From NCBI GenBank assembly GCA_021399445.1, contig JAJTUQ010000003.1:496001-560000 (forward strand): 64,000 nucleotides of DNA, given 5' to 3'. Positions 21,262-32,726 of the stretch are shown here, one piece after another (position 1 is the first letter of the stretch; every line of letters begins with the position of its first letter). Source of the DNA: Xylogone sp. PMI_703. Lineage: Eukaryota; Ascomycota; Leotiomycetes. Below the pieces are notes generated by a model. It was not told the DNA's origin. It searched no databases and worked only from the letters and a program-made list of their open reading frames with translations. The position numbers and the translations under genes were made by a program.

Positions 21262-21708
21262 TTATTTGACTTTGCCACTGTATTTGCCCGAGAGATGGAG
21301 CGCGAGGGCTCCGTAGATGCAGAGGACGTAGTTCTTGAAACGATTGAGGGTAACTACATCTAACAATCAGCAATGCTTACCAAACGGCGGTATCAATTTC
21401 AGATACTTACGCGCATCGTTAGCGTTCTTGGAGAACCAATTTAATTGGTCTTGAATCGGTTGGCCCTGATAATTTTTTTTAGCACCGGTAAAGCTATCGG
21501 CGTTAAGAGGATCAATACACTGCCATGTCAGAAGAAGAGCATTACAAACATTCACACCGGTTATGATCGTCTGCGAAGCCGAACTCGGCATTCTTGTCGA
21601 TTTCTTTGAAGAGGTAGAGCAGCTCGGCCGAGGTCTCCATCACCGGGTAAGGCGGGCTCCTGGTGCTGTCTTCACCGTAGTGTCATCGAGATAGAAGCTT
21701 GAGGTCAT
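21262..21708 (-). pseudogene. Unrecognised coding remnant
   Basis: Minus-strand segments have coding-like composition: MTSSFYLDD from 21708, METSAELLYLFKEIDKN from 21640, and a segment around QLNWFSKNANDARKYLKL ending in GKYSGKVK and a stop at 21262. They lie in different frames. A one-base shift near 21640 separates the first two, and a GT-AG span of only about 27 bp would join the last pieces. I do not recognise the family. It may be a broken small gene or chance. Confidence 0.25.
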
Positions 21709-21951
21709 TGTGGACTGGATGTTGTTACTATCCACCCCATAGATGTATCCCCGCAACAGGGGTAAAAACATTGGTAAAAATGGATGTTATTATGGGTATT
21801 CAGTGAGATCTGATAAGAACGGCAAAGACCTTATTCTCTTATTTGAGTAATATTTTTACGGATAAAGTAGCCACAATACAGGGTGGTTGAGCAATCAGAG
21901 CACTGAATGAGCTTGTTTACAATGCTGGGGGGATGGTAATAGGGGGGGATA

Positions 21952-22113
21952 CCGTATCAACTAACATTTAACATTGTTAAACTAAGAAGTGGGCCGCCCC
22001 CTGCTACCAATACGCGTACAAAAGGTATTCAAGATCCTTGTATAAGGTTACAATAATCAGCAAAGTCATACCGATTCGGCTAGGCTAACAATGTTAAATG
22101 CGAGTTGATACGG
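21952..22113. mobile_element. TA-flanked MITE, family C
   Basis: The terminal repeats read CCGTATCAACTAACATTTAA on the left and, reversed, CCGTATCAACTCGCATTTAA on the right, continuing through CATTGTTA. TA flanks at 21950-21951 and 22114-22115. It is 162 bp, non-coding, and unrelated in its ends to families A and B. Confidence 0.8.
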
Positions 22114-22258
22114 TAGTATTTTGTCTCTCCTTTCTCTTTTAAATTAGAATTTTCTCGTAAACTATGTTGGCCAATACGCGTATAGTAAGCACTGGAAAAC
22201 TGTCCAGAACCCGGTGATCAACTCAACGGTCTTGCCTAAGCATATGCTCGAGGTCGCC

Positions 22259-22329
22259 GATCGGTGCTCCGTCGATGCTGCGGTCGGTGCTGTGGTCGGT
22301 TTTCCGGTCGGTGCTCCGATCGGTTTTCT
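22259..22329. repeat. 12-bp minisatellite carrying TCGGT
   Basis: Six units with a 12-bp period (one of 11 bp) follow the pattern GGTCGGTGCTCC/GGTCGGTTTTCC. Five of the six contain TCGGT. It lies about 245 bp upstream of the trans-enoyl reductase ATG, so it may add binding sites to that promoter. Confidence 0.8.
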
Positions 22330-22572
22330 CGAGAAGGCGATGATTATCGCTATTATGGCTCAAAATGGCTCAACGTTACTCTAGAGTATAGATAGAGTGA
22401 AGAGGTGTTTATAGCGATTAAATCTTAAGTCAGCGAAGAGGTAGCTACGGAGAACAAAGCATTAACTCCGCGTCTTCTTTTGGTCCAATATCTCCAAGAA
22501 ATTCATTTACATTTCTTTGCACATACCTATACCAAAACACGACTCGGGCCAACGATAATAGCTGGCACAGCA

Positions 22573-23733
22573 ATGAAGGCTCTCGTCGGGGGCGAGTCCG
22601 GCGGCTACCGGCTCGCAGACGATATCGACGTTCCCGTGCCAGGGCCAGGCATGATATTATGTCGGGTTCATGCGGTGGCCCTGAGCCCATACGATGCAAA
22701 GATTGTAGACTATTCAAATACGCCTGGTGCCGTGGGCGGCTGTGACTTCGCTGGCATTGTCGTTGGAGTGGGCGAAGGCGTTACGCGGTTCCAAGAGGGC
22801 AACCGCATCCTCACCGTGACCTTTGGACTGAACGCCTCAGACAAAACGGCGGGCGCTTTCGCCGAGTACGCGCTGGCGATTGAGGACTTGAGCTGCCGCA
22901 TTCCCGATAACTTGTCCTTCGAGCAGGCATGCTCAATGGGACTTGGTATTGCCACTGCTGGGCTGGCTCTTTTCCAAGCACCCGGGCTACAGCTGGAAAT
23001 GCCGCGTCCCAAATCCGCTTATGATGAGGAGAACACGCCTTCATTTGTTCTTGTATCAGGAGGTGCAACGGGCACGGGGACGATGGCAACCCAGTTGTTG
23101 AAGATGTGAGTCCAATGGATTACCTATGTAGTGCTACTAGCTATACAATCCCTTGGAGACGCATCTCAGAACCACATCACTGACTCTAATGTTAACAGTG
23201 CCGGTTATACACCCATCGTCACCTGCTCACCCGCCAATAATGCCCTGTGTGAGAGCTATGGCGCTGTAGCTTGCTTCGACTACCGTTCCCCCACATGCGG
23301 TGCTGACATCCGTGAATACACTGCTAACAGCCTGGTCTCTGTCTTCGACTGCGTGACCGACGCGCCGACGATACGCATGTGCTATGAGGCCATTGGCTCT
23401 TCCGGTGGCACATACATTGCCCTCGAAGCAGTTACCCAAGCTGTCAAATACACGCGCAGGGATGTCCGTGCCGACTGGCTGATGACGCCTACCATTACGG
23501 GAGCGCCAGTAGTGATTCCGGGCACGTACGGGCGCCCCAGCACGCCCGAGCATAGGATATTTGGGGCCCAACTGTTCCTGCTGGCGGAGAAACTATTGAA
23601 GGAAGGCAGAATCAAGAATCATCCTTTGGAGATTCGGGAGGGCGGCTTGGCGAGGATCCCTACGTATGTAAATGACTTGCGTGTTGGGAAAGTGCGGGGC
23701 AAGAGGCAGATTGTGCCGTTGGTGAGTGCCTAG
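22573..23733 (+). CDS. Trans-acting enoyl reductase-like medium-chain dehydrogenase/reductase
   Basis: Two exons (22573-23105, 23199-23733) give 355 residues; the 93-bp intron splits an isoleucine codon and ends TTAACAG. The ATG at 22573 begins the conserved MKALVGG N-terminus. It is a medium-chain reductase without the zinc-binding cysteines of alcohol dehydrogenases, with GCDFAGIVVGVG and the nucleotide-binding VLVSGGATGTGTMATQLLK. This is the layout of LovC-like trans-enoyl reductases and ToxD relatives. LovC-type enzymes supply the missing reductive step to highly reducing polyketide synthases using NADPH. No synthase is visible within the window. A drug-type exporter gene lies 1.2 kb downstream on the same strand. 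Confidence 0.85.
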
Positions 23734-24969
23734 ACGTGGTCAAAAGCGTAGTTCTCAATTTGATATATCTATGCTTGTTCATCTCGATCAATTGCTGTGA
23801 AGGGTTGAATAGGATTAATTTAGGGCTTGAACGGGTTGAAGCCTTAGCTATGATTTTGTAAGGCGTTGCCGATTCATGAATCTTGGGCACATCCTTTCTT
23901 GATTTAACCCGTGAATACTCGAGCTTGAACTTGGCTTAGGATCTTACACAGTAAAGCTGCTGCCGCTGTCGCTGCCTTGTCCGCCTTGCGACGTTAGGGA
24001 TCCGATCGGCTACGAAGCCTCAGACAAGCTTGGGCCTTCGTGACCTTGTAGACCCGAAACATCGTGACCCCACAAGGCGACTTCAGAGTCCACGATCACG
24101 TGATGGGGTCCATAGAGTCTATAGAGTTTATAGCAATCTTAGGACTCCAGGAAGCCATGAGGGTTATACAAGTAGGTAGTTTACAGTAGATAAGAGCTTT
24201 ACGCTTAATTACTTTAATTGATTTACAGCATACCTATATTTTATAATAATAAGATTTTAAACTTTTTAAGTGATTCTTTAATATTTTATCGTCTATTATT
24301 TAAATGATAAAAACTTTAAACTTTAATAAAAACGTAATAATATTCAAATATAAAGGTTATATATATTTTTTAATAGCTAAATTCACTTATCCAGAGGGCA
24401 AAGGATATGTATTAGAGAGGAAGGCCCAGTGCAGATCTTACTGTATGTGGTTTACGTTAGACTTTGCTAATATAGTACCATCGCTCCTGCTCCGTAGAAG
24501 AGGGTAAAATGCGCACCCCCTGCCAAAATAAGCCCTCCAGGGCTAAATTCGCTAACAAAGGATAAATCTTACTAGCAAGGGTGCATTGCAGGGATTTCGC
24601 CCAAAAACGAGCATGGGGGTGTTTAGATTCGGCTTGGAGGTTAAAAAAGCGGGCAAAATGATGTTCCAAAGCTGAATCCAAACAGGCCCTTAACTGCTTA
24701 ACCTTGCGTTACACGACAGTGACGAGGCGACCCAACAAAGGAATCATGGAGCGGCGTTAACGGATTTTACAGACTTTAACGGCGCCATCATCGCCTCGCC
24801 TAATACAACTGAGATGTAATTCTGTATCTCATCAATTATTTATACGTATAACCTAACGAAAGTACACTCTGGTTCATTCAAGCCAAACCATTCGGAACTT
24901 TCAAGGACGCCATTATACTTTCAAAGCATACACACTCAGTTACTCGTGAACCAGACGACGGACGCACAC
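23734..24969. other. Intergenic with a small inverted repeat
   Basis: No gene was recognised. AT-rich runs lie at about 24230-24390. An imperfect inverted repeat spans about 24611-24692 (GTGTTTAGATTCGGCTT against AAGCTGAATCCAAACA) and may be the end of an old DNA transposon. Confidence 0.5.
24611..24692. repeat. Imperfect inverted repeat
   Basis: GTGTTTAGATTCGGCTT near the left edge is complementary to AAGCTGAATCCAAACA at the right edge, with about 40 bp between. No target-site duplication was identified. Confidence 0.5.
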
Positions 24970-26966
24970 ATGTCTCGATCCACGCCTCCGCCTCCCTCGC
25001 TCGAGGACGGCAAACTCGACGCGAATGGAGAGAAACCACGATCTCATGAGCCGTCCACTGGGACTTCCTCGCCTGTTAATGGAGCGTTGGAGAAACCAGA
25101 ACCAGAGCTCTCCGAAGACACTGCTCCTGCTACAGAAGAAAAAGCCGCCGAGACCCCAGCGCCGCCACCCATGACATATCCGAAGGGTATCCAACTGGTG
25201 GGAATCATGGTCTCGCTCGTACTAACTATCGGCCTGATGTCTCTTGATTCGGTAAGTTCTACCTCTCCAACTTCTTGAATTCTTGAAAATCTAACTCTCT
25301 TAACTCACAGACCATCGTTGCAACCGCCATCCCCAAAATTACCGACCAGTTCAAGAAACTTGACGACATCTCGTGGTACGGCTCCGCATACTTCCTCACC
25401 CTCGGCGCGTTCCAGTCCCAGTGGGGCAAAGTGTACAAGTACTTCCCTCTCAAAACCAGTTTCCTGGTCTCCATCTTCATCTTTGAACTTGGAAGCTTGA
25501 TCTGCGGTGTCGCTCAGAATTCCACCACTCTAATTGTCGGACGTGCCATCGCTGGTCTTGGTGGCTCCGGTATCGCGCCGGGAGTCTACACTATCTCTGC
25601 CTTCTCTGCTGAGCCCGCGAAAAGAGCAACCTATACGGGACTCATTGGCGCGTCGTATGGCATCACCTCGGTCATTGGACCACTTATTGGGGGTGCACTT
25701 ACGGATCGGGCATCCTGGAGATGGTGAGTCAATAGTCTTCTCTTGCTTTGTCTTTGTTTGTTGCAAGTCACGGGACCATCTTTTTCGCCCGATCACTCCT
25801 GCTTTGACTGGATCTGACCTGATATGTTACCTCTAGGTGCTTTTATATCAATCTCCCAATCGGTGGTGTAGCCGCGGCGGTTATTTTCTTCGCCTTTAAG
25901 ACTCCTGACGCCCATAAACCCGTTGATGCTACCTTCAAGGATAAGCTTCTCCACATGGACTTCTTAGGAACGGCACTTGTTATGGGTGCATCCGTCTGCT
26001 TGCTATTAGCTCTCCAGTATGCTGGTTCAACCCACGCGTGGGATTCCAGCGTTGTGATCGGTTTACTCGTTGGCTCTGTCGTGATTACTGCTGCACTTGT
26101 CGTCGCAGAACTCTGGCAAGGCGAACGCGCTATGCTAACACCACGCTTGATGCGCCAAAGAAGCGTCTGGGTCAGCTCCGTATGGGGCTTCTTCTTCGCT
26201 GGCTCATATTTCGCTGTACTCTATTACCTGCCTATTTACTTCCAAAGTATTGCTGGCACCGGTGCGATTGGCTCGGGCGTGCGCAATATTCCTCTCATTG
26301 CCCTCTTTAGCATTGGCACATTAGGCTCAGGCAGAATCATCACGAAGACTGGTATTGCAGCTCCTTATATGCCAGTTAGCTCTGTGATTGTTACTATCGG
26401 GAGTGGTCTACTGTACACCCTTGACGTCGGGACCTCAGCAGGTAAATGGGTTGGGTATCAGATCTTGGCGGGCTTCGGATTTGGCATCGGCCTCCAAATT
26501 CCAGTTATCATCGCACAGGCTTATGCTGCGCCAGCTGACATGGCTCCAGTGTCCGCGATTATCATATGTAAGATCCCCTTCCCTCTTTTAGCATGTTTTT
26601 AATCTTCTTTGTCCCCTTGTATCCCTCAGCTAATTAAGTGCCTCATGCACAGTCGCTCGATCCACCGGCGCCACATTCATGCTCGCCGCCGCGAAAGCCG
26701 GCTTCGTCAATCAGCTTGCGCGAAGGCTTGCCAGCACTGCGCCAAACGTCGATCCCGCTCTCGTCTCGGCCACGGGTGCCACGGATCTGCGCCGCGACTT
26801 TTCCGGGCCCGAGCTGGACGGGATCATCCGTGCCTACGCATGGGGTATCAAGGTTGCTTTCGCCATCGTCATCGGCGCTTCCGGCGTCTCTACCATTTTC
26901 AGCTTGTGCACCAAGTGGGACAACATTAACAAGAAGAAAGAGCAGTCGAAGGTTAGTAAGCCTTGA
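24970..26966 (+). CDS. MFS drug-type exporter (14 transmembrane, DHA2-like)
   Basis: Four exons (24970-25251, 25311-25723, 25837-26567, 26653-26966) give 579 residues; introns are 59, 113 and 85 bp. The start is the ATG at 24970, after which an acidic, Pro-rich cytosolic tail of about 75 residues precedes the first membrane segment. Motifs of the 14-segment drug:H+ antiporters are visible: [33 protein letters not shown] and motif [17 protein letters not shown]. It should act in the plasma membrane, exporting drugs or secondary metabolites. The upstream trans-enoyl reductase suggests a metabolite-export role, but this is positional. The end at 26966 assumes no intron in the last codons, where a GTTAGT occurs. 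Confidence 0.87.
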
Positions 26967-27564
26967 AACAGCTTGCCGTTCAGACGACCATTACCTATGG
27001 AGTTTTTTACCATTTTCTCGCCGTGGAAAATACCCCTCGTGTACGATGCTTCGGAGAGCTCAGAAAGAAGAGAACAGAGAAATCCCTCCGAGGCATTCCA
27101 ATGGTATTCAACCACCTAATGTATTATAGTAAGACTGGAGAGAGAGGATCAAGACCTGTCATTGTCGACTCGTTTTTTCGAAGTCGGGGAAGGGAAGGCC
27201 ACTAATGGGCGAATGTTGCACTCCTTTTTTGTCTGCGATTCACATACAATGTTGTAATTAATTAACATCACAACCTACAATAAAAAGTACTCACTTTTAC
27301 ACTGTATCAAACCTTACACGTCGGTGACTTCGGAAGAGGGACGGCTCGCCCTGCAGTAGTTAATTCGGTGATATCTTTTACGGACGCTTTACTGCTAGAT
27401 AAGTAGAACCCCTCAACAAAGTTATCGCGTCTTCACGTTGTGAATCTAGAAGTATGCGAGCATCTTGTTATTTTATATTCACTAAGAAATATATAGACGT
27501 TATCAACTGGTTCTATTTTCTTGAATATCCCTGGATTTTTTTCTGATTTATACAACATTAGATA
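26967..27564. other. Intergenic between convergent genes
   Basis: It holds the 3' ends of the exporter and the first GH32 gene. No other feature was found. Confidence 0.5.
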
Positions 27565-29643
27565 CTAGATCCATGCAGAACCAAGTGGAGTTAATGTGAT
27601 GCTGTTGAACACAGTCTTCCCGCCGTGCGAGACGATATCGATGTTCTTCGATTCTTGGTAGCGAGGGAAGACTGTTGCAGTCATAACCGTGCCATCTTGA
27701 CCAAAGATCTCTAGACTCGACCGATCAATTAGGACATCCAGAGCAAGAATATTGTTTGCAGGCTTTGCAATGGTTGCTGTCCATGTCCCCGCCTGTCCGT
27801 AGCCAGCTTGAGTGGTATCGAGGACCAGAGATTGATTTGCTACAATATATGTAAGAGACGTCCATTCTGCGCTGGATGAAAGCAGCTTGACCGTGAATTC
27901 TGGAGCGTTAGTTGATGCAAGGTCAATTGATGCTTGAAGCCTTGCTGTGTTGGAAGTTCCAACAGTGATGGTGCCATGGACATTTCTCTGTCCCAATGAG
28001 ACAGGCGAACCGCTAGCCAATTTAGAGACTTCATCGATGAGCCTGCTACCCAAACCGCCATCTGCTCTTATGAAAAGCTCTCGTATCACTGACTGCATGC
28101 CTGCCCAGCCATTAACACGACTAGGCCACTTTGATGTCGGCCAGTTGCCCATCCAGGTAATTGCCAGATTTCGACCAATAGAGTCCACAAACCACTGCAT
28201 GGCATAAGAGTCCGGGCCTGCGTCAAGGAGACCCCTCTTCTCCGAAGTGAAAATCGTTCCGTTGTAAGTACCTACTTCATACCAGCCGAGATTATTGCCT
28301 CCGTAGAAGAGTGCCCACTTGCCATCGATAGGGAAGAAGTTGGGACACTCCCACATTGTACCAGTACTTCCGTCTCCTTCATATAGGACTCCAACATACT
28401 TCCATGACAGTAACTCGGTATTCGGCGAGTCAGTTGCAACATATAACTGGACTTTACCACTCTTCTCATCTCCAGAACCTACTACCATTTTCCATGTGTC
28501 ATCAGTAGTGTCCCAAAAGACTTTGGGATCGCGAAACCCGCTGGAAGAGCCGGATGGCGGCGCGGCAATAATTGGGTTGCCAGGATAAAGATCGAAGCTT
28601 ATGCCATCTTTGCTTATTGCGGTCGACACAACTTCTGGAAGTGACTCCGGGTGAAGTGCCGTATCGGTTGCGTCGGTAAAGATGACTTGTAGAGCACCTG
28701 TGTCTTTATCCAAAACTGCGCTGCCCGTGTAGCGGCCACTGGTGTCCAATGGATTGTCCGGGTAAGGAGGATATAGCGCGACGGGCAGTTCGACCCAGTG
28801 CACAGCATCGTAACTTTTCACATGAGACCAGTGCATTGGGCCCCAGAGAGGAGCCACAGGATTGAACTGACTCAAGAGATGATACTCGCCTTCCCATTGT
28901 ATTAGACCACATGGATCGTTGATCCAGCCCTGGTATGGAGAGTAGTGGAATTGTGGACGAATAGAGTCGATAGCGTATATTTCAGCCGCTGAGAGAATGC
29001 TGGAACTTTGAGCCGGTTGATTACTTTGGCCGAGAATGTTGAAATGGAGACCGCCATCGGCTAGAGCATCGCATCCAGTACGGATATCATCGACATTGAT
29101 GTGACCCCATGAGGTAGCATTGCTAGAGTCAACGACAACTATGTAGACTTTCTCGCCTGCATATGCACTCGTGTCCCATATGATGCGGATTAATGCCTCG
29201 TCGTTTGTCCCAGTCTGGCTATATAACAATTTGCTATCGCTCTCCCGGACGAGTCCAACATAGAGATTAATGGGGTCCCATCCTCCACCAACCAGGAAAC
29301 TCATGACAGAGCTCGCTTGGAAAGTGCTTGATCGAAGTTCCCCCACAGCTGCATCGCCTGACTGTGCGAATCCCCATAAGAAGTTATTTCCAACTTGGTT
29401 GAACGGGCCACCCCAGTATGAGGTAGCAGAGCTTGCAGAGGCATTGCCAAATGCATTCCCACTAAGTACTGTCCAGCCGTCGAGCCCACCAGATTCGAAA
29501 CTTGGATTGATAGGGCCTGCAAAATGACTGTGATGACAGTCTATAGACTGGGGAATCACAGCACCAAGAACAAGGGTCGGTGGCAGTAATACCCAAGAAG
29601 TAAGAAGAGTGAGAAGGTTTTTGTTGAAGGCCGAGTGCTTCAT
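27565..29643 (-). CDS. Secreted GH32 fructanase with N-terminal extra domain
   Basis: A single exon of 692 residues. A signal peptide covers about residues 1-28. Residues about 45-195 form an extra beta-rich domain (NPSFESGGLDGWTV to SWGHINVDDIRTGCDA), resembling the carbohydrate-binding-like domain of some levanases and inulinases. The catalytic five-blade propeller begins near residue 230. Its three acids are visible: the nucleophile in WINDPCG (D about 242; the usual motif is NDPNG), the stabiliser in FRDPK (about 370) and the acid/base in WECPNFF (about 432). The C-terminal beta-sandwich ends with LDVLIDRSSLEIFGQDG. It should hydrolyse beta-fructans such as inulin or levan outside the cell. 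It diverges from a sugar transporter gene. Confidence 0.92.
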   Translation of the reverse strand: MKHSAFNKNLLTLLTSWVLLPPTLVLGAVIPQSIDCHHSHFAGPINPSFESGGLDGWTVLSGNAFGNASASSATSYWGGPFNQVGNNFLWGFAQSGDAAVGELRSSTFQASSVMSFLVGGGWDPINLYVGLVRESDSKLLYSQTGTNDEALIRIIWDTSAYAGEKVYIVVVDSSNATSWGHINVDDIRTGCDALADGGLHFNILGQSNQPAQSSSILSAAEIYAIDSIRPQFHYSPYQGWINDPCGLIQWEGEYHLLSQFNPVAPLWGPMHWSHVKSYDAVHWVELPVALYPPYPDNPLDTSGRYTGSAVLDKDTGALQVIFTDATDTALHPESLPEVVSTAISKDGISFDLYPGNPIIAAPPSGSSSGFRDPKVFWDTTDDTWKMVVGSGDEKSGKVQLYVATDSPNTELLSWKYVGVLYEGDGSTGTMWECPNFFPIDGKWALFYGGNNLGWYEVGTYNGTIFTSEKRGLLDAGPDSYAMQWFVDSIGRNLAITWMGNWPTSKWPSRVNGWAGMQSVIRELFIRADGGLGSRLIDEVSKLASGSPVSLGQRNVHGTITVGTSNTARLQASIDLASTNAPEFTVKLLSSSAEWTSLTYIVANQSLVLDTTQAGYGQAGTWTATIAKPANNILALDVLIDRSSLEIFGQDGTVMTATVFPRYQESKNIDIVSHGGKTVFNSITLTPLGSAWI

Positions 29644-30948
29644 GCTGATAGCTAGGGACGTCTAAGTCGCCTTCTGCCTTTTGAACCTGGGTTTGACACA
29701 GGTACTGACGTCGTATCATAAACCCTTTTATACGTCTTTCAGCTTGTGTAATCTAGTAGAGGAGCCACTAGTGATTAAAGTCCACAGCTCAAGAACCCGC
29801 ACAACGCTCATTGAGCTCCTAAAGAAGTTACCGCCCCTTGGCGACATGAGGAAATTTTGCGGTCTACGGCTGAAAAAATTGCTGTAAAGCAGGATTCAGA
29901 TTCCCCACATCCCCGCATACAACGAGAAGCTCGAGATCGAGGCTCTCCCATATTGGAGCGGGGAAATACGACCATGGGGAAAGGAGGCATCTAATTCCAA
30001 CTCTGCGCTCCTACATCCCTAGTCTTAGTGCGCCGCTCGGACAACCTACCGTACTATTGAAATCTATAATGGAGATATACACAGCGTGGCTTGGAGTATG
30101 CCCGTAAATTGCCGCGAAAATAAGTCCGTGGCCCTGTCGATCCAAGATATTATGTTGACGTTGGAATTAGGACGAGCAGGGGCTCCTGCTGAAGGCATGC
30201 AGCTAGCGGAGATCGGAAGCAATCAGCGACAAGCGAATGACCAGAAACCCCCCTGTCCAGATATCGGAATAACTTCTTCCTACATGAATGGAGCCACAAA
30301 ATGACAATCGTATTCGGTATATTGTGGACTTTGGCGGTAATCATGATAACTGCCCAATGATAGACTTACAGAAGAGAGGGGCCTTCCGCGGACCTTGCAG
30401 CTTGCAGCGAGATGGGTGATCTAGATTCCCCATTTCACCGAGCCGTCAGCTTGAGCGGCATATTTTCTCTATAGAATTGCCACGCGAAGTCTACCGTATC
30501 CAAGAAAAATCGCTCACAGAAGTGATATCTCTGCATGAACTCCACAGAGGCTAAGCACTGAAAGGTATACGGCCCATGGGGAAATGTATCTCCGCAAATT
30601 CGCCGTGCCGTGGGGAGGTTTGGAGCAGGTAGCAAAAGGTTCGCTGGTACGTTCCAAAGGTAAATGATTCGTTGAGTGGACTGGCTGAATAGTTAGCTCT
30701 TTTTGGTGTCCCGCTATGATCTAGGCTACGTTCGTCAGCAATGTAGCTGAAATAGTTCTTTGACTATAATGGAGTGCTAGAGTCAGAACATGTTTTTCAG
30801 GCTCTTCCAAATTCCCTGATATAAAGGTCGGGCCTTCTCCTTGTCCGGCTTTTTCGAGACAGTCAAGCATTTGTTGTTCACATTTTACGCCATCAAAAGC
30901 TTTTGTACGGACAGCAGAGACCCCACTCACCCTTGACATTCTCTCAAT
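29644..30948. promoter_or_regulatory. Divergent promoter region of GH32 and sugar transporter
   Basis: This 1.3-kb spacer lies between the GH32 start (minus) and the sugar transporter start (plus), so both promoters are here. A CGG-N4-CGG pair occurs around 29858-29867, but spacing does not match a site I can assign. Open frames at 30086-30344, 30435-30635 and 30721-30939 have no family features. Confidence 0.45.
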
Positions 30949-32726
30949 ATGGGTCTTACGCTCAAAAAACCTAAAGGGACTCCTGGGAAGTCATGGCCAG
31001 CTATTACGATTGGCATGTTTGTTGCCTTTGGTGGCGTTTTGTTTGGGTACGTTGAGTTCATACATTGGCCGAGGCCGGCTCTCTATGATACTACTGTAGG
31101 GCTATCTGACGATGACTAAAGTTATGATACCGGTACAATCGGAGGCATTCTTGCCATGCCGTTCTGGCAAGACACGTTCTCCACGGGCTTTGTGAATAGC
31201 AGTGGCCATCTCGACGTGACTGCATCCCAGTCAGCCACTATTGTCTCGATTCTCTCCGCTGGCACTTTCTTTGGAGCACTCGCAGCAGCGCCCGTCGCAG
31301 ACGCTATTGGTCGTCGGCTGGGCCTCATCGCATCTAGCTTTGTTTTTATCTTTGGAGTCGCTTTGCAAACTGCTGCTACTGCTATACCTCTATTCCTCGC
31401 CGGCAGATTCTTTGCGGGATTTGGAGTGGGCTTGATCTCAGCAATGAGTGAGTTAACATGAGATCCGTACCGAATTAATCCCAGCTTACGTGAATTTAGT
31501 TCCGTTGTATCAGTCTGAAACTGCTCCCAAGTGGATTCGCGGCGTCATTGTTGGGTCTTACCAACTAGCTATTACCATTGGGCTTCTCCTCGCTTCTGTT
31601 GTCAACAACGCAACACATAATCGACAGGACACTGGGTGCTACCGTATTCCTATAGCAGTGCAATTTGCTTGGGCAATTATTCTCATCGTCGGGATGTCGA
31701 TTCTTCCAGAAACACCACGATATCACATCAAGAGGGATAATCTCCCCGCCGCAACCAAAGCCCTTGCACGAATTAGACGTCTAGACGAGAACAATGCAGC
31801 TATTACAGAAGAGCTTGCCGAGATTCAAGCAAATCATGAATATGAGCAGAGTCTTGGAAATGCAACCTATGCCGATTGCTTCAAAGGGAACCTCCTGAGA
31901 CGGCTACTGACTGGCTGCTTTCTACAAAGTCTGCAACAGCTAACTGGTATTAACTTCATCTTCTATTACGGACCTCAATTCTTCAAAAATTCTGGGTTTC
32001 AAAATTCCTTCATTATCAGTTTGATTACCAATTGCGTCAATGTCGGCTCTACATTACCAGGATTGTATGCTATTGATAAATGGGGACGAAGGCCAGTTCT
32101 CTTTTGGGGAGCAGTCGGCATGTGTGTGTCACAATTCATCGTTGCAATCCTAGGAACAACAACTACTAGTCAAGATGCCCTTGGAAACACTATCGTGCAC
32201 AACCTTGCTGCTCAGAAGGCAGCAATCGCATTTATCTGTATTTATATTTTCTTCTTTGCAGCATCCTGGGGCCCAGTTGCATGGTGAGTAATGAATTATT
32301 CCTCCCTTCACCATTATTTTTGCGCCTACTAACAATCTCTGGCCGGTCAGGGTCGTGACTGGCGAGATATTTCCTCTCAAAATCCGTGCCAAGTCACTCT
32401 CGATTACAACCGCATCGAACTGGATGCTGAATTGGGCTATCGCCTATAGCACCCCATATCTCGTGAACTATGGTCCAGGCAACGCAAATCTACAGTCAAA
32501 GATCTTCTTCATATGGGGAGGCTGCTGCTTTATTTGTATTGCATTTGTGTACTTCATGATATATGAGACGAAGGGTCTTACATTGGAGCAAGTAGACGAG
32601 CTGTATGCGGAAGTTAGCGATGCGAGGCACAGTGTTGGATGGGTTCCAACTATTACGTTTAGAGAAATTCAAGTTGGGGCTGGAGAGAAGGAACATGGTG
32701 CTGTCCATGTCGATACTGAAGGGTGA
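30949..32726 (+). CDS. MFS sugar transporter
   Basis: Four exons (30949-31046, 31122-31447, 31500-32283, 32351-32726) give 527 residues; introns are 75, 52 and 67 bp, and each junction restores a conserved residue. It has the sugar-porter signatures GYDTGTIGGI, a GRR motif (DAIGRRLG), RFFAGFGVGLIS followed by PLYQSETAP, PETPRYHIK, QQLTGINFIFYYG, DKWGRRPVLF and ETKGLTLEQVDELY. This is the 12-segment hexose/disaccharide:H+ symporter family of the plasma membrane. Its divergent pairing with a secreted GH32 fructanase, and a second GH32 gene convergent to it, suggest uptake of fructose, sucrose or short fructans. The exact substrate is not shown by sequence. Confidence 0.92.

Larger units (their letters stand above)
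20394..22572. other. AT-rich spacer with remnants and a MITE
   Basis: The spacer contains a possible gene remnant (21262-21708), a MITE (21952-22113) and a 12-bp minisatellite (22259-22329). AT-rich runs lie near 20530-20640. Open frames at 20859-21156 have no recognisable features. Confidence 0.5.

Noticed and set aside
29644..30948. AmyR/InuR-like CGG-N8-CGG sites between GH32 and transporter
   Set aside because: I did not find a pair with the expected spacing; the CGG-N4-CGG found is not a recognised form.
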